Below are positions 17,604-26,797 of a DNA stretch of 64,000 bases, piece after piece (positions within the stretch are counted from its first letter, which is position 1; each line of letters opens with the position of its first letter). The position numbers and the translations under genes are program-made. The notes below the pieces were generated by a model. That model did not search any database. It saw nothing but the letters and a program-made list of their open reading frames with translations, and had not been told where the DNA came from. The stretch is taken from contig JAWLGZ010000001.1 of assembly GCA_041690635.1 (NCBI GenBank), positions 744,001 to 808,000 of the forward strand. Reading direction: 5' to 3'. This stretch comes from JAWLGZ01 sp041690635 (GTDB lineage: Bacteria > Pseudomonadota > Gammaproteobacteria > Thiohalomonadales > Thiohalomonadaceae).

Positions 17604-18653
17604 CTACTTGCTCGCCAGCCGGGTGAGATAGCCGGGTAGTTCCGACAGCCTGACCACCTGCTCTACCGCGTCGAGGGCCAGCGCACTGCCGGGCATGCCG
17701 TACACCACCGAACTCTCCTCGTCCTGGACCACCGTATGCCCACCGCGCTGGCGCATGTGCAGCAGACCGCGTGCGCCGTCCTCCCCCATGCCGGTCAACA
17801 GGACACCGATCGCCGACCTGCCGCAACTCTCAGCCGCCGAGTCAAACAGGCAGCTAACAGACGGGCAGTGGCGATCGGCCGCATCGCCCCGCTCGAGACT
17901 CGCACGCAGGGTGGTCTGTTCACGCCGCACCCCCAGATGGCGATCATCCGGGGCGAAATAGATGGTCCCACCGCAAAGCACCTCCCCCGCCTCGGCCAGT
18001 TTCACGTCCAGCAGAGTAGCCCCCTTGAGCCAGGCGACCAGACCGCCGACGAAACCGCGTGAGATGTGCTGGACGACCACGATGGGCAGCGGAAAACCGA
18101 CCGGAAGGCTCGCAAACAGCGCGTGCAGCGTCTGTGGCCCACCGGTGGAGCAACCGATGACGAGCAGTTCGTAAGTGGCCTCCTTGCGCCTCCGTATCTC
18201 GGTCTGAAAGATATCCTGCGACGGCTGCGGCCGCTGAATCCAGCGGCGCACCACCTTCACCTCCGCCATCGCCCGTATCGTCTCCACCATCTCGCGGCGC
18301 ATCGGCTCGAAATCGGGGTGGCCCAGCCCACGAGGCTTCTCCATCACCGCCAGTGCCCCCTCTTCGATGGCGCGGAAGGTGATATGCAGTTCCTCGTCAT
18401 CCACGCTGGAACTGATGACCACGATCGGGACCGGGTTGGTCGCCATGATGAGGCGGGTGGCCTCGAAGCCGTCCATCATCGGCATCCGGATATCCATCGT
18501 GACCAGATCCGGTCGCAGGTCGTTAACCATCTGCACCGCCTCGCGGCCATTGCGGGCATGCCCGACCACCTGCATGTCCGGCTCGGCATCGAAGATCGCC
18601 TTCAGCAGCAGGGCGACCACTTCGGAGTCTTCGGTAATCAGAATGCGGATCAT
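17604..18653 (-). CDS. cheB: CheB-type protein-glutamate methylesterase (WspF-like)
   Basis: The product is 349 residues: an N-terminal receiver domain (MIRILITEDSEVVALLL, phospho-acceptor in LVTMDIRMPMMDG) joined to a methylesterase domain. The catalytic residues are recognisable: Ser in IGCSTGGPQTL, His in VVVQHISRGF, Asp in GMGEDGARG. It removes receptor methyl groups when phosphorylated by CheA. A family A repeat lies between cheA and this gene. Confidence 0.93.
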   Translation of the reverse strand: MIRILITEDSEVVALLLKAIFDAEPDMQVVGHARNGREAVQMVNDLRPDLVTMDIRMPMMDGFEATRLIMATNPVPIVVISSSVDDEELHITFRAIEEGALAVMEKPRGLGHPDFEPMRREMVETIRAMAEVKVVRRWIQRPQPSQDIFQTEIRRRKEATYELLVIGCSTGGPQTLHALFASLPVGFPLPIVVVQHISRGFVGGLVAWLKGATLLDVKLAEAGEVLCGGTIYFAPDDRHLGVRREQTTLRASLERGDAADRHCPSVSCLFDSAAESCGRSAIGVLLTGMGEDGARGLLHMRQRGGHTVVQDEESSVVYGMPGSALALDAVEQVVRLSELPGYLTRLASK

Positions 18654-18670
18654 CTTGGTCCAAACATGTT

Positions 18671-18803
18671 AACCGCAGAGGACGCGGAGGTCGCAGAGAA
18701 AGAGCTATCGCGAGCGCGACTCTTCGATACGACAGAGTGAAATGCAAGTACGCATGTACCGGTCAACATTCCTCTGCGAAACCTCTGCGTCCTCCGCGGT
18801 GAA
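18671..18803. repeat. Dispersed inverted repeat family A, copy 4 (between cheA and cheB)
   Basis: The left arm is AACCGCAGAGGACGCGGAGG and the right arm ends GCGTCCTCCGCGGT. About 90 interior bases show no gene. It lies inside the chemosensory operon. Confidence 0.78.
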
Positions 18804-18811
18804 AACGTTGT

Positions 18812-20983
18812 TCAGAGAAGTTGTCCGACCAGTTCGAGGAGCGATTGGGTCTCGAATTCGCTCTTGACCAGGTAGGCGTCTGCCCCCACCTCCACCCCGC
18901 GCTGGCGGTGCGCCTCGCTGGCGAGAGAGGAGACGATGATAATCGGCAATCGCCGCAGTTCCGCATGGCTCTTGATCCGTTCGGCGAGTTCCAGTCCCGT
19001 CATCAGCGGCATCTCGATATCGCTCACCACCAGGTCATACTCATTGGCCTGAACCAGGTCCCAGGCCTCCTTGCCGTTGACCGCCACGGTGACCCGATAC
19101 CCCTTGTTCTCCAGGATGCTGCGCTCCAGGGTGCGGGTGGTGATGGAGTCGTCCACCACCAGGATGTGGGCCGGCTCCGCCGATGCATCAGTGGCTCCGG
19201 CCACCACACGGCGGCTGCCCCGGCTCAGTGCCGAGTCGATCAGTTCACGCGGATTCAGAACCAGGATCACCTCGCCGCTACCGGTCAGGGTGCCGCCGGT
19301 GATGTTGCGTACCGACGCCAGGGGGGGGCGAAGGCCCTTGATCACAATTTCGCGCTCCCCGATTACCTCATCCACCCTGAAGGCCACCAGGTTCCAGCCG
19401 CTACCCACCATGACCACAGAGAACAACGCTTCATTCGCTTCCTGCCCGGACGCACCATCAAGGACGACGGCCAGGTCACGCAGCGGAATCGGGCGTCCCT
19501 CGACCAGGATCGCCTGGCTCGCCTCGACCTCCACCACCTCGCGCCGCTCGACCATCAGCACCCGGTCTACGGCAGTGGCGGGAATCGCGTACATCGTTTC
19601 GCCGGCACTCACGATCAGCCCGTGTTCGGAGGAGAGCGTCAAAGGCACCCTTAGAATGAACTCGGTGCCCCGCCCGAGTTCACTCTCCACCCGCACGCTG
19701 CCCTTGATACCCTGCAGATTGGCGCGGACCACGTCGAGACCGACCCCACGGCCGGAGATGTCGGTGACCGTGTCGCGGCTGGAGAACCCCGGACGGAAGA
19801 TGAGTTCGAGCACCTCCTGCTCATCCATCTCCACCAGTTCGTCTTCCGGCACCAGGCCCTTCATCAGGGCCGCCCGGGCCACCGCCTCCACGTCGATGCC
19901 GCCGCCGTCATCACTGACCCGCAGCGTGATGCCGCCATCCTCACCGACAAGACGGATGACGATTTGCCCCTCTTCGGTCTTGCCGACCGCCCGCCGGGAC
20001 TCCGGAGACTCTATGCCGTGGTCGATGGCATTTCGCAGCAGATGGAGTAGGGGATCGCGCAGCCCATCGAGTACCGCCCGATCCATCTCAATCCGGTCCC
20101 CGTCGATGACCAGATGGGCACGCTTGCCGACCTGCCGGACGATGTCGCGCACCGTGCGCTCCAGTGGACGGAGCACCGTGGACGCGGGCACCAGGCGCAT
20201 CAGGCGCAGCTCCTCCTGAATCCCGTTGACGTGGGCAGCCAAGCGAGAATTGGTGGTGCGCATCTCCCGGTGGAGACGCGCAGAGAGATCGCGCAGCAGA
20301 GAAACCGACTCGGTGCCTTCCACGAACAGCGACCGCACCTCCGACGGCAATTCCGCCTGTGAACGCACCGCCCGTGCAGCCGGCCCCCACACCTTGACGA
20401 GCTGCTCCACGGTGGAGGCGAGTTGGCGCACCACCTCCAGGTGGTCGTCGCCCTGCAGGCGGCTGACCTGGAGCTCCTCGGCCTGTGCGGCCAGCCGATC
20501 CAGCTTGCCGGTGGCGACCCGCAGCCGCTCGTCGCCGGCGGCAGTGCCGGTGGGCACATCCTCCCGGACCACCGGACTGAATGGTGCGCCTGCTGCGGCG
20601 CGGCCGAGCTGGTCGCGCAATCCGTCGAGGTCGAATTGAATCTCCTCCTCGCTGGCGAAGACGACCATCAGGTCGCGCATACGATCGAGCGTGAAGAGAC
20701 ACAAGTCGATCACCTCGGGTGAAACAGAGGACTCCCCCCGTTTCAGTGCCGAGAAGATCGATTCGAGACCGTGGGAGAGTTCGGCGATATCGGTGATGCC
20801 GACACCCCGCGCCGCACCCTTGATGTTGTGGGCTGCACGAAAGATGGCATCGAACACCTCCTCGGGCCGATCGCCGCCCTTCTCCAGAACAAGCAGCCCC
20901 TCGGTGATCTCCGCCAGCCGCTCATCCAGCTCGCCCCGGAAGACGGCGACCAGCTCCTTGAGGATGTCCGGATGGAGATCCAC
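18812..20983 (-). CDS. cheA: Hybrid CheA histidine kinase with C-terminal receiver (WspE-like)
   Basis: The 723 residues show an N-terminal Hpt domain with phospho-His in FRAAHNIKGAARGVG (His about 52), a dimerisation region and an HATPase domain (HLLRNAIDHGIESPE N-box; DDGGGIDVE and GRGVGLDVVRANL G-boxes). A CheW-like domain and a receiver domain with VVSDIEMPLMTG complete it. This CheA-REC arrangement is that of WspE/FrzE-type kinases. Autophosphorylation is controlled by the receptor through CheW. No P2 domain is evident. Confidence 0.93.
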   Translation of the reverse strand: MDLHPDILKELVAVFRGELDERLAEITEGLLVLEKGGDRPEEVFDAIFRAAHNIKGAARGVGITDIAELSHGLESIFSALKRGESSVSPEVIDLCLFTLDRMRDLMVVFASEEEIQFDLDGLRDQLGRAAAGAPFSPVVREDVPTGTAAGDERLRVATGKLDRLAAQAEELQVSRLQGDDHLEVVRQLASTVEQLVKVWGPAARAVRSQAELPSEVRSLFVEGTESVSLLRDLSARLHREMRTTNSRLAAHVNGIQEELRLMRLVPASTVLRPLERTVRDIVRQVGKRAHLVIDGDRIEMDRAVLDGLRDPLLHLLRNAIDHGIESPESRRAVGKTEEGQIVIRLVGEDGGITLRVSDDGGGIDVEAVARAALMKGLVPEDELVEMDEQEVLELIFRPGFSSRDTVTDISGRGVGLDVVRANLQGIKGSVRVESELGRGTEFILRVPLTLSSEHGLIVSAGETMYAIPATAVDRVLMVERREVVEVEASQAILVEGRPIPLRDLAVVLDGASGQEANEALFSVVMVGSGWNLVAFRVDEVIGEREIVIKGLRPPLASVRNITGGTLTGSGEVILVLNPRELIDSALSRGSRRVVAGATDASAEPAHILVVDDSITTRTLERSILENKGYRVTVAVNGKEAWDLVQANEYDLVVSDIEMPLMTGLELAERIKSHAELRRLPIIIVSSLASEAHRQRGVEVGADAYLVKSEFETQSLLELVGQLL

Positions 20984-20991
20984 GGGACCGG

Positions 20992-22875
20992 CTACCCCAC
21001 CCTGTGCTGGAGCGCGGTGAGCAACCCGGTGATCTGGTGGGAGAGTTCGCGCAACCGCGAATAGAGCGCCTCGGCCTGCCCGGTGTCACCGGCGTGTTTC
21101 GCCCGCACCAGTTCTTCGACACAGCGATGCAACTCCGCATGCGGCTCCTCCAGGTTGCGCATCTCGGAAAGCTCCCCGTACTTCCGCAGCCCGTCGCTGT
21201 AAAACCAGCGGCCCAGATCGCATTGGCGGTGCGAAACCAGTTGTTCCTCATCCATCGATTCGCGTCCGTCGAGATAGGCCCGCGCCCGCACCATCCATGC
21301 ATGATGAGCGGCAATCGCGCGCGCGACATCCAGTCCGGCCCCGTCCACCTTGAACTGCCGCATGATGCCCTGAAGTTCTGCCGCGTAGTTGGCCAGTTCG
21401 TCGGAGCCGGCGGCGGTCTGGCGGGTGGCGGAGACGAACTGGCCGGTGACCATGTTGATCTCTCCCATGGCGGTGGCGATCTGCTCGATGCCCGCAGCCT
21501 CCTGCCTTACCGCGGCAACAATCTGTTGACCAGCCATTGCCGTGTCATGGATCACGTCGGCCAGCACCTGAATGGCTGACCCGGTGCTCTCTGCCAGCTC
21601 CATACCACGCTCGACACCGCGGCTCCCCTCCTCCATCGCCATCACCGCGCGGTCGGCGGCATGCTGGATGTCCTGCAGGATGCGCTGCACCTGGGAGGTT
21701 GAGTGCTGTGACTGTTCGGCCAGTTCCTTCACCTCGGCGGCGACCACGGCGAAACCGCGTCCCGCCTCACCGGCCTTGGCTGCCTCGATGGATGCGTTCA
21801 GTGCCAGCATCTTCGACTGCTGTGCCAGACCGTTCACCACCCCGGTGATCTCGCCGATCTGCTGGGTCTGCTCGGAGAGGGCCAGCACCGTCTCGGCGAT
21901 GGTCTCCACCTTGCCGCGGATGTCGCGCATGGCGGCGATGGTCTCCTCCACACCTTTCAGCCCGTTCTCACCCTCGGCTCGGGTACGATCGGCCGCTTCG
22001 CCCAGCGACAGCGCCTTTTCCAGCGTCTGCCGCGAGGTGCTGCGGATCTCTTCCAGCGTCGAGGTGGTCTCGTTGACCGAGGCCGCCTGCTGGGCGGCAC
22101 CGGAGGACTGGGCATTCACCGCCTCCTGCACCTGCTCCAGCACCGAGAGAATCGAGTTGCTTGCCCCTGTGACCCGGCCGGTCATGGAAGAGAGGCTGTC
22201 GGTCATGCGGTTCAGGGTGCGGCCCAGTTCGGCCAGCTCATCCTCCCCCTCCACGGCGATATGGGTGGTGAGATCACCCTCGGCCACCCGCTCGACCAGC
22301 TGTCCGTACTCCTTCACCCGCTGCTCGATCTCCTCCTTGGAGAGCGCCACGCTCCTGTTGTCCTCGACCAGACCCTGGATGTAAGTGTCGATGGCGAGCT
22401 GCGTGTCGATGGAGAGTATCTTCTGCACCGCGGCGAGCGCACGCACGGCAGCACCGGGCCGGAACACGAATTTGCGGAAGATGATCTCGGTCAGCAGCTG
22501 GCTGTAAATGCTGTAGCTGCCAAGGTACCAGCGTGGAGTAAGACCGATCTTGTGGTGCATCACGCCGATCCGCAGGCGCCGCTCGAAATAGGCCTCGTCG
22601 TACTCGCCGGAGAACAGTTCCATCAGATACTGGCGCTGCGCCTCTTTGAGGCTGTCGATGCTTGAGCCGATCAATTCCTGCAATTCAGCATATCGGGCCA
22701 CGTTCTCGTAGAACGTGTCGACGATGCGATCCGCATTCGCACGCACCAGCGGCTCCAGTTCGCGAAGGATACGCACGTCCTCGGCACCGAACTGGACGAA
22801 CGCCTTGCGTGACTCCCGCGCCGCTTCGTCGATACCCATCAGTTCAGTCAGACGCAACTGTTCGCTGTTGATCAT
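20992..22875 (-). CDS. Globin-coupled methyl-accepting chemoreceptor with a C-terminal zinc-binding (CZB) domain
   Basis: Residues 1-175 form a protoglobin sensor domain. The proximal haem ligand is expected at His107 in the motif IGVMHHKIGLTPRWYLGSY. There is no membrane segment, so the receptor is soluble. A HAMP-like linker follows, then the MCP signalling domain with the hairpin-tip region (ALNASIEAAKAGEAGRGFAV). The last 120 residues look like a CZB domain: His in IAAHHAWMVRARAYL, then SHRQCDLGRWFYSDG, then His in EEPHAELHRC. It likely senses O2, NO or CO through haem. The gene sits between cheW and cheA and is the obvious receptor of the array. Confidence 0.92.
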   Translation of the reverse strand: MINSEQLRLTELMGIDEAARESRKAFVQFGAEDVRILRELEPLVRANADRIVDTFYENVARYAELQELIGSSIDSLKEAQRQYLMELFSGEYDEAYFERRLRIGVMHHKIGLTPRWYLGSYSIYSQLLTEIIFRKFVFRPGAAVRALAAVQKILSIDTQLAIDTYIQGLVEDNRSVALSKEEIEQRVKEYGQLVERVAEGDLTTHIAVEGEDELAELGRTLNRMTDSLSSMTGRVTGASNSILSVLEQVQEAVNAQSSGAAQQAASVNETTSTLEEIRSTSRQTLEKALSLGEAADRTRAEGENGLKGVEETIAAMRDIRGKVETIAETVLALSEQTQQIGEITGVVNGLAQQSKMLALNASIEAAKAGEAGRGFAVVAAEVKELAEQSQHSTSQVQRILQDIQHAADRAVMAMEEGSRGVERGMELAESTGSAIQVLADVIHDTAMAGQQIVAAVRQEAAGIEQIATAMGEINMVTGQFVSATRQTAAGSDELANYAAELQGIMRQFKVDGAGLDVARAIAAHHAWMVRARAYLDGRESMDEEQLVSHRQCDLGRWFYSDGLRKYGELSEMRNLEEPHAELHRCVEELVRAKHAGDTGQAEALYSRLRELSHQITGLLTALQHRVG

Positions 22876-23436
22876 TCACTTCTCTCCTTGAGGGCCGCCT
22901 GCATCCTGCTCACTGCCAAACCGCTCGCGGCAGGCCGCCAGCAGATCGGAGGGCAGCTCCAGATCGGTAACGGGGAACCCGAGGTCGATATCCAGAATGC
23001 GGACGAGGTCGAGTTTGAGCACCACCCCCTGCGGGGTGCGCACGGCGGCGATGAACGCAGGAAGCCCCCCCGCAAAAAGATCCGCCAGCTGTGCATCGTG
23101 CTCGGTCACCTCGCTGACCCCAAGCACCTGGTCCACCGCCAGTGCGCCGACGCGCCCCTGTCGTCGGCAGACCAGAAGCGGCGTATCCAACGTGTAGGGG
23201 GCCGCACGCGCTATCCCGAGACGGCGGGCGAGATCGATCACCGGCACGCAGTCGCCGGCGAGCCCGAGGATTCCCTGCAGGTAATCGGGGCCGTTGGGGA
23301 CCGGGTGCAGCGCCGATAGCGGAATGATGCGGCCGACATCGGGGAGGTTGAGACAGAACTCCGCCCCCTGCACGAGAATGCGAAGCACCGGATGGTGGGA
23401 AACCCCACGGCCGCGCTCAGCGGCGATCCCACTCAT
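22876..23436 (-). CDS. cheW: CheW-like adaptor (WspB/D-like)
   Basis: From the ATG at 23436 the product is 186 residues with a CheW fold (ILGLAGDCVPVIDLARRLG; VGALAVDQVLGVSEV). It overlaps the 3' end of the HD-GYP gene by 20 bases, and its stop abuts the start of the receptor gene. The adaptor couples receptor and CheA. The longer upstream frame encodes a shadow of the HD-GYP gene and was rejected. Confidence 0.88.
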   Translation of the reverse strand: MSGIAAERGRGVSHHPVLRILVQGAEFCLNLPDVGRIIPLSALHPVPNGPDYLQGILGLAGDCVPVIDLARRLGIARAAPYTLDTPLLVCRRQGRVGALAVDQVLGVSEVTEHDAQLADLFAGGLPAFIAAVRTPQGVVLKLDLVRILDIDLGFPVTDLELPSDLLAACRERFGSEQDAGGPQGEK

Positions 23437-24511
23437 CGATCCCCAATCCGGCCGCGCCGCGATAGATTTCTGCGTCCTTCGCCGTGCTCCGCTCCTCGGG
23501 CAGCTCCAGCTCTTCGGGCCGGTTGCGCACGATATCCAGGAAGATGGCCATGAGCTCCGGGTCCCAGAACCCCTTCTCCGTCTCCTCCTCGAGGATGCGG
23601 AGTACGGTGGCGTTGTCGAACGCCTTCTTGTAGGGCCGCTCGGAGCGAAGGGCGTCGTAGCTGTCGACAATCTGGAATACGCGCGCCAGCAGGGGGATGT
23701 CCTCTCCCTCGAGCCCCGCCGGATAGCCGCTTCCATTCCATTTTTCGTGATGGCAGCGGACGATCTCGACCGTGCGCCTCATCGTCTTGAGCGGCATACA
23801 CAGGTGGGCGCCGATGGTGGGGTGCTGTTTCATCGCCATCCACTCGTTGTCATCGAGAGGACCGCGCTTTAGCAAGACCGCTTCAGGCACTGCCACCTTG
23901 CCAATATCGTGGAGCACGCCGCCGCGGCGCAACGCCTCCAGGTCCTCGTAAGGGAGGCCGAGCGCCTTGCCGAAGATCATCGCCAAGTGCTGTAACCGAT
24001 CGCAATGGTCACCGGTGGTGCCGTCTTTCGCCTCCACCAGGCGCGCCAGGGCGAAGAGGACCGATTCGGTGTCGTCCAGGCGATCGGTGAGGCGCTTGTG
24101 CTCCACGGCGGCACGTACGCGAGCGAGCAGTTCGGCGGCGTTGAACGGCTTGGCCACGTAGTCCGTGGCGCCGTACTCCATGCCTTGCACCACGTCATCC
24201 GGGCTGCCCATGGAGGTGACCATGATCACCGGCAGGAGATTCATCTCCAGCTCCTCGCGAATGCGCCGGCACACCTCCAGCCCATTCAACCCGGGCATGA
24301 TGATGTCGAGCAGCACGGCGTCGAACTCCTGCACCGGCAGCATCTCCAGTGCCTGCTCGCCGCTGGCCGCCTCGAAGACGTCGAACTCCGGCCCGCGCAG
24401 GACCGCCTTGACCAGTGCCCGGTTGGTCGCCATGTCGTCGACCACCAGCACTCGTGCCGCGGCGGGTCCGCATCCGTTCACACCGCCGGTACCGTTCAAC
24501 ACAAGTCCCAT
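23417..24511 (-). CDS. Response regulator with HD-GYP c-di-GMP phosphodiesterase domain
   Basis: The 364-residue product has a receiver domain (VLVVDDMATNRALVKAVL; phospho-Asp in AVLLDIIMPGLNG) and a C-terminal HD-GYP domain. The metal/catalytic motifs are intact: GDHCDRLQ, GVLHDIGKVAVP and HHEKWNGSGYPAGLEG. It would hydrolyse cyclic di-GMP when phosphorylated. It occupies the output position that WspR (a GGDEF protein making c-di-GMP) has in the Wsp system, so the array's sign may be inverted. The start at 24511 follows the end of the upstream cheW without overlap. Confidence 0.92.
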   Translation of the reverse strand: MGLVLNGTGGVNGCGPAAARVLVVDDMATNRALVKAVLRGPEFDVFEAASGEQALEMLPVQEFDAVLLDIIMPGLNGLEVCRRIREELEMNLLPVIMVTSMGSPDDVVQGMEYGATDYVAKPFNAAELLARVRAAVEHKRLTDRLDDTESVLFALARLVEAKDGTTGDHCDRLQHLAMIFGKALGLPYEDLEALRRGGVLHDIGKVAVPEAVLLKRGPLDDNEWMAMKQHPTIGAHLCMPLKTMRRTVEIVRCHHEKWNGSGYPAGLEGEDIPLLARVFQIVDSYDALRSERPYKKAFDNATVLRILEEETEKGFWDPELMAIFLDIVRNRPEELELPEERSTAKDAEIYRGAAGLGIDEWDRR

Positions 24512-24527
24512 CGCATCCCTCACTCTC

Positions 24528-25094
24528 CTATTCCCGGGTGACCTGCAGTGCAGGGTCCGCCAGCAGCGCGTCAAGGTTCAACAGGGTCACCCGCCCGCCG
24601 TCGATACCTTCCACAAACGTGGAATTACCTATCCCCTCGGATGGCAGCGGCGCATGCAGGCGGCCCGGATCGTAAGGCGCATTGCCAAAGACGTGGTCCA
24701 CCAGCAGGCCGACGGTCATGCCCCCTGCGGACGCCACGATAACGGCGGAGTCATCACTGTCGCGGGCGGCTGCGGCGATCCCGAACAGGCGCCGCAGATC
24801 GAGCACGGTGAGCAGTTCACCACGACGGTTCATCACCCCGGCGACAAAGGCCGGCACTCCCGGGACGCGGGCCAGGGGCGAGAGGTAGAGGATCTCCTCC
24901 AGCCAGCGATACGGGATGCCGTACTCTTCCACCGCGCCGAGGCGGAAGCGGATGTAGAGGTCGCGGTCGAGGTCGGCCGCAGGCCGTGCCACGGGCTGCG
25001 CCAACTGCCGGGCGCGCTGTTGCATCACCCGTGCGGCATCCACCCCGGTGGGCAGCAGGCTGCTGTGCGTGTTACCACTCCGCTCGGTATTCAT
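24528..25094 (-). CDS. cheW: CheW-like adaptor, second copy
   Basis: This 188-residue protein has the CheW core (YGIPYRWLEEILYLSPLARV; VPAFVAGVMNRRGELLTVLD; GLLVDHVFGNAPYDPG). Two CheW paralogues in one operon are a Wsp-like trait. It follows cheR by 9 bases. Confidence 0.9.
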   Translation of the reverse strand: MNTERSGNTHSSLLPTGVDAARVMQQRARQLAQPVARPAADLDRDLYIRFRLGAVEEYGIPYRWLEEILYLSPLARVPGVPAFVAGVMNRRGELLTVLDLRRLFGIAAAARDSDDSAVIVASAGGMTVGLLVDHVFGNAPYDPGRLHAPLPSEGIGNSTFVEGIDGGRVTLLNLDALLADPALQVTRE

Positions 25095-25103
25095 CCGTTC
25101 TTA

Positions 25104-26594
25104 TCATTCCCGGGCGTAAATACTTATTTCGGTTCTTAGAATATCGGCCAAGCGGCCGCATGTCATGCCCTCGGAGTTGTGGACCTCCCGCTCCGGGTCG
25201 GCCTGTTCGGCCAGCTCCAGGGCGCGCTGGAGGTTCTTCAGCCCCGGCTGCCGCTCCCCCCTCCGCAGCTGCAGCATGCCCAATTGATAGTAGGCCTCGA
25301 AAAAGCGCCGGTCGAGATAGAGCGCCTGGCGCAGTGCCCGTTCCGCCTCCTCGGGCCGATCCAGCTCGTCCAGCACCAGGGCGTGGATGACGTAGGTATG
25401 CTTCTCCAGCGGTTCCAGTGCCTCCGCCCGTTCGCAGAGGCCGGCGGCAAGCCGCAACCGTCCCATGTTGGCCAGGGCCTTGGCTTTCAATTGCAGCACG
25501 GCGGCGTTCTCGCCCGAGTGGCCCAGCAGCCGCTCCGCCTGGGCATCCGCCTCCGCCCAGCGGCGCTCGCGAATCAGGGTGATCAACGCCTTGAAGTCGT
25601 CCGTCGCTTCGGCACGGCGGGGGGGCTCGGCGGGGGGAGCGGCCTGGGCGCGCGCCCCGGCAGGCGGGGCGGGCGTTTTGGCTCGAAGCGGCTTAGTGAC
25701 CTGTGAGGCGGGCTGGGAACGAAAACGTGGCGCCTCGGGCACCTTTTCCCCATCCCGCCGGGTAAACACGAAGGTCTCCCCATGCTGCTCCAGCCGCAGC
25801 TCGGCAGGAGCGCCGTCCATCGGGTCGGCGGCACCGAGCTGGAGAAAGCCCCCGGGCACCAGGCAGGCGGCAAACTTCTCCAGCACACGGCGAATCACCT
25901 CCCGGTCGAAATAGATGAAGACATTGCGGCAGAGAATGAGATCGAGCGCGTTGGTCTCGGTGAGAATGGATGGGAAGCTGTCGTCGCGCAGGTTGAGATA
26001 GGCGAACTTGGTCATCTGTCGCAGGGCCGGGTCGATCACCATCCAGCGCCCGTCGTTGCTGAAGTAGCGATCCCGCACCGCCGGCGGTGTGGCGCGAAAC
26101 GACCACTCCGGAAAGCGGCCCCGCACCGCGTGGGAGAGAACACGGGTATTGATGTCGGTACCGAGGAGGTGCAGGTTCCAGGCGGCGGCATCCGGCAACA
26201 GTTCGTGCAGCAGCATGGCAATGGTGTACAACTCCTGCCCGCTGGAGCAGCCGGCACTCCAGATACGCAAGGTGCGGCTCCCGCTCGCCCGCTTGGCGGC
26301 GAGGGTGCGCGGCAGCCAGACATCACGCAGAAAGGCGATCTGCACCGGGTCGCGGAAGAAGTAGCTCTCACCGATGGTGATCTCACCGATGAGGAACTCC
26401 TGCTCCGCCGTGGAGTGGCGGTTCTCCTCCAGGAAGCGGACGAAGCGGTTGCAGTCGGCGTGGCCGAACTGGGCGCAGGCTCGCCGGACCAACTCCCCCA
26501 GCTTATCCCGCTGGTGGTCATGCACGACGATGCCGGTCCGCTCCAGGATCAGTGCACGCAGGTCGGCCTCGCAGCGCGGGTCCAGACTGATCAC
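25104..26594 (-). CDS. cheR: CheR-type methyltransferase with C-terminal TPR region (WspC-like)
   Basis: The product is 496 residues. The N-terminal 270 residues are CheR: an all-helical domain, then the SAM-binding domain with IWSAGCSSGQELYTIAMLL and DLILCRNVFIYFD. A proline-rich linker (about 285-325) leads to a C-terminal region of tetratricopeptide-like helices (LQLKAKALANMGRLRLAAGL; YYQLGMLQLRRGERQ). CheR-TPR fusions are typical of Wsp-type systems. It methylates receptor glutamates and is the first gene of the operon. Confidence 0.93.
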   Translation of the reverse strand: MISLDPRCEADLRALILERTGIVVHDHQRDKLGELVRRACAQFGHADCNRFVRFLEENRHSTAEQEFLIGEITIGESYFFRDPVQIAFLRDVWLPRTLAAKRASGSRTLRIWSAGCSSGQELYTIAMLLHELLPDAAAWNLHLLGTDINTRVLSHAVRGRFPEWSFRATPPAVRDRYFSNDGRWMVIDPALRQMTKFAYLNLRDDSFPSILTETNALDLILCRNVFIYFDREVIRRVLEKFAACLVPGGFLQLGAADPMDGAPAELRLEQHGETFVFTRRDGEKVPEAPRFRSQPASQVTKPLRAKTPAPPAGARAQAAPPAEPPRRAEATDDFKALITLIRERRWAEADAQAERLLGHSGENAAVLQLKAKALANMGRLRLAAGLCERAEALEPLEKHTYVIHALVLDELDRPEEAERALRQALYLDRRFFEAYYQLGMLQLRRGERQPGLKNLQRALELAEQADPEREVHNSEGMTCGRLADILRTEISIYARE

Positions 26595-26663
26595 CGGCTC
26601 AATCCGTTGATATCCATAGGATGGGCAGTAGACCGGAAGTTCCCGCGTCAGTCAAAGGGGATT

Positions 26664-26797
26664 GGCTGGGGGCTAGGGGCTAGGGGCTGGGGGCTGGGGG
26701 TCTCTCTTTTTTCTTCTTCAATTACTCGCGCGTAGCGATCATTCCCTAGTCCCTTAACCCTAGCCCCTAGCCCCTGAATCCTGGCCCCTGACCCCTA
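26664..26797. repeat. Inverted repeat family B (CTAGGGGC type), copy 1
   Basis: The left side carries repeated GGGGCTAGGGGCTAGGGGCT. The right side carries the complement, CCCTAGCCCCTAGCCCCTGA, with further imperfect blocks. It fills the gap between divergent cheR and the 3' end of hypE. A second copy lies between soeB and soeC. Confidence 0.7.
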
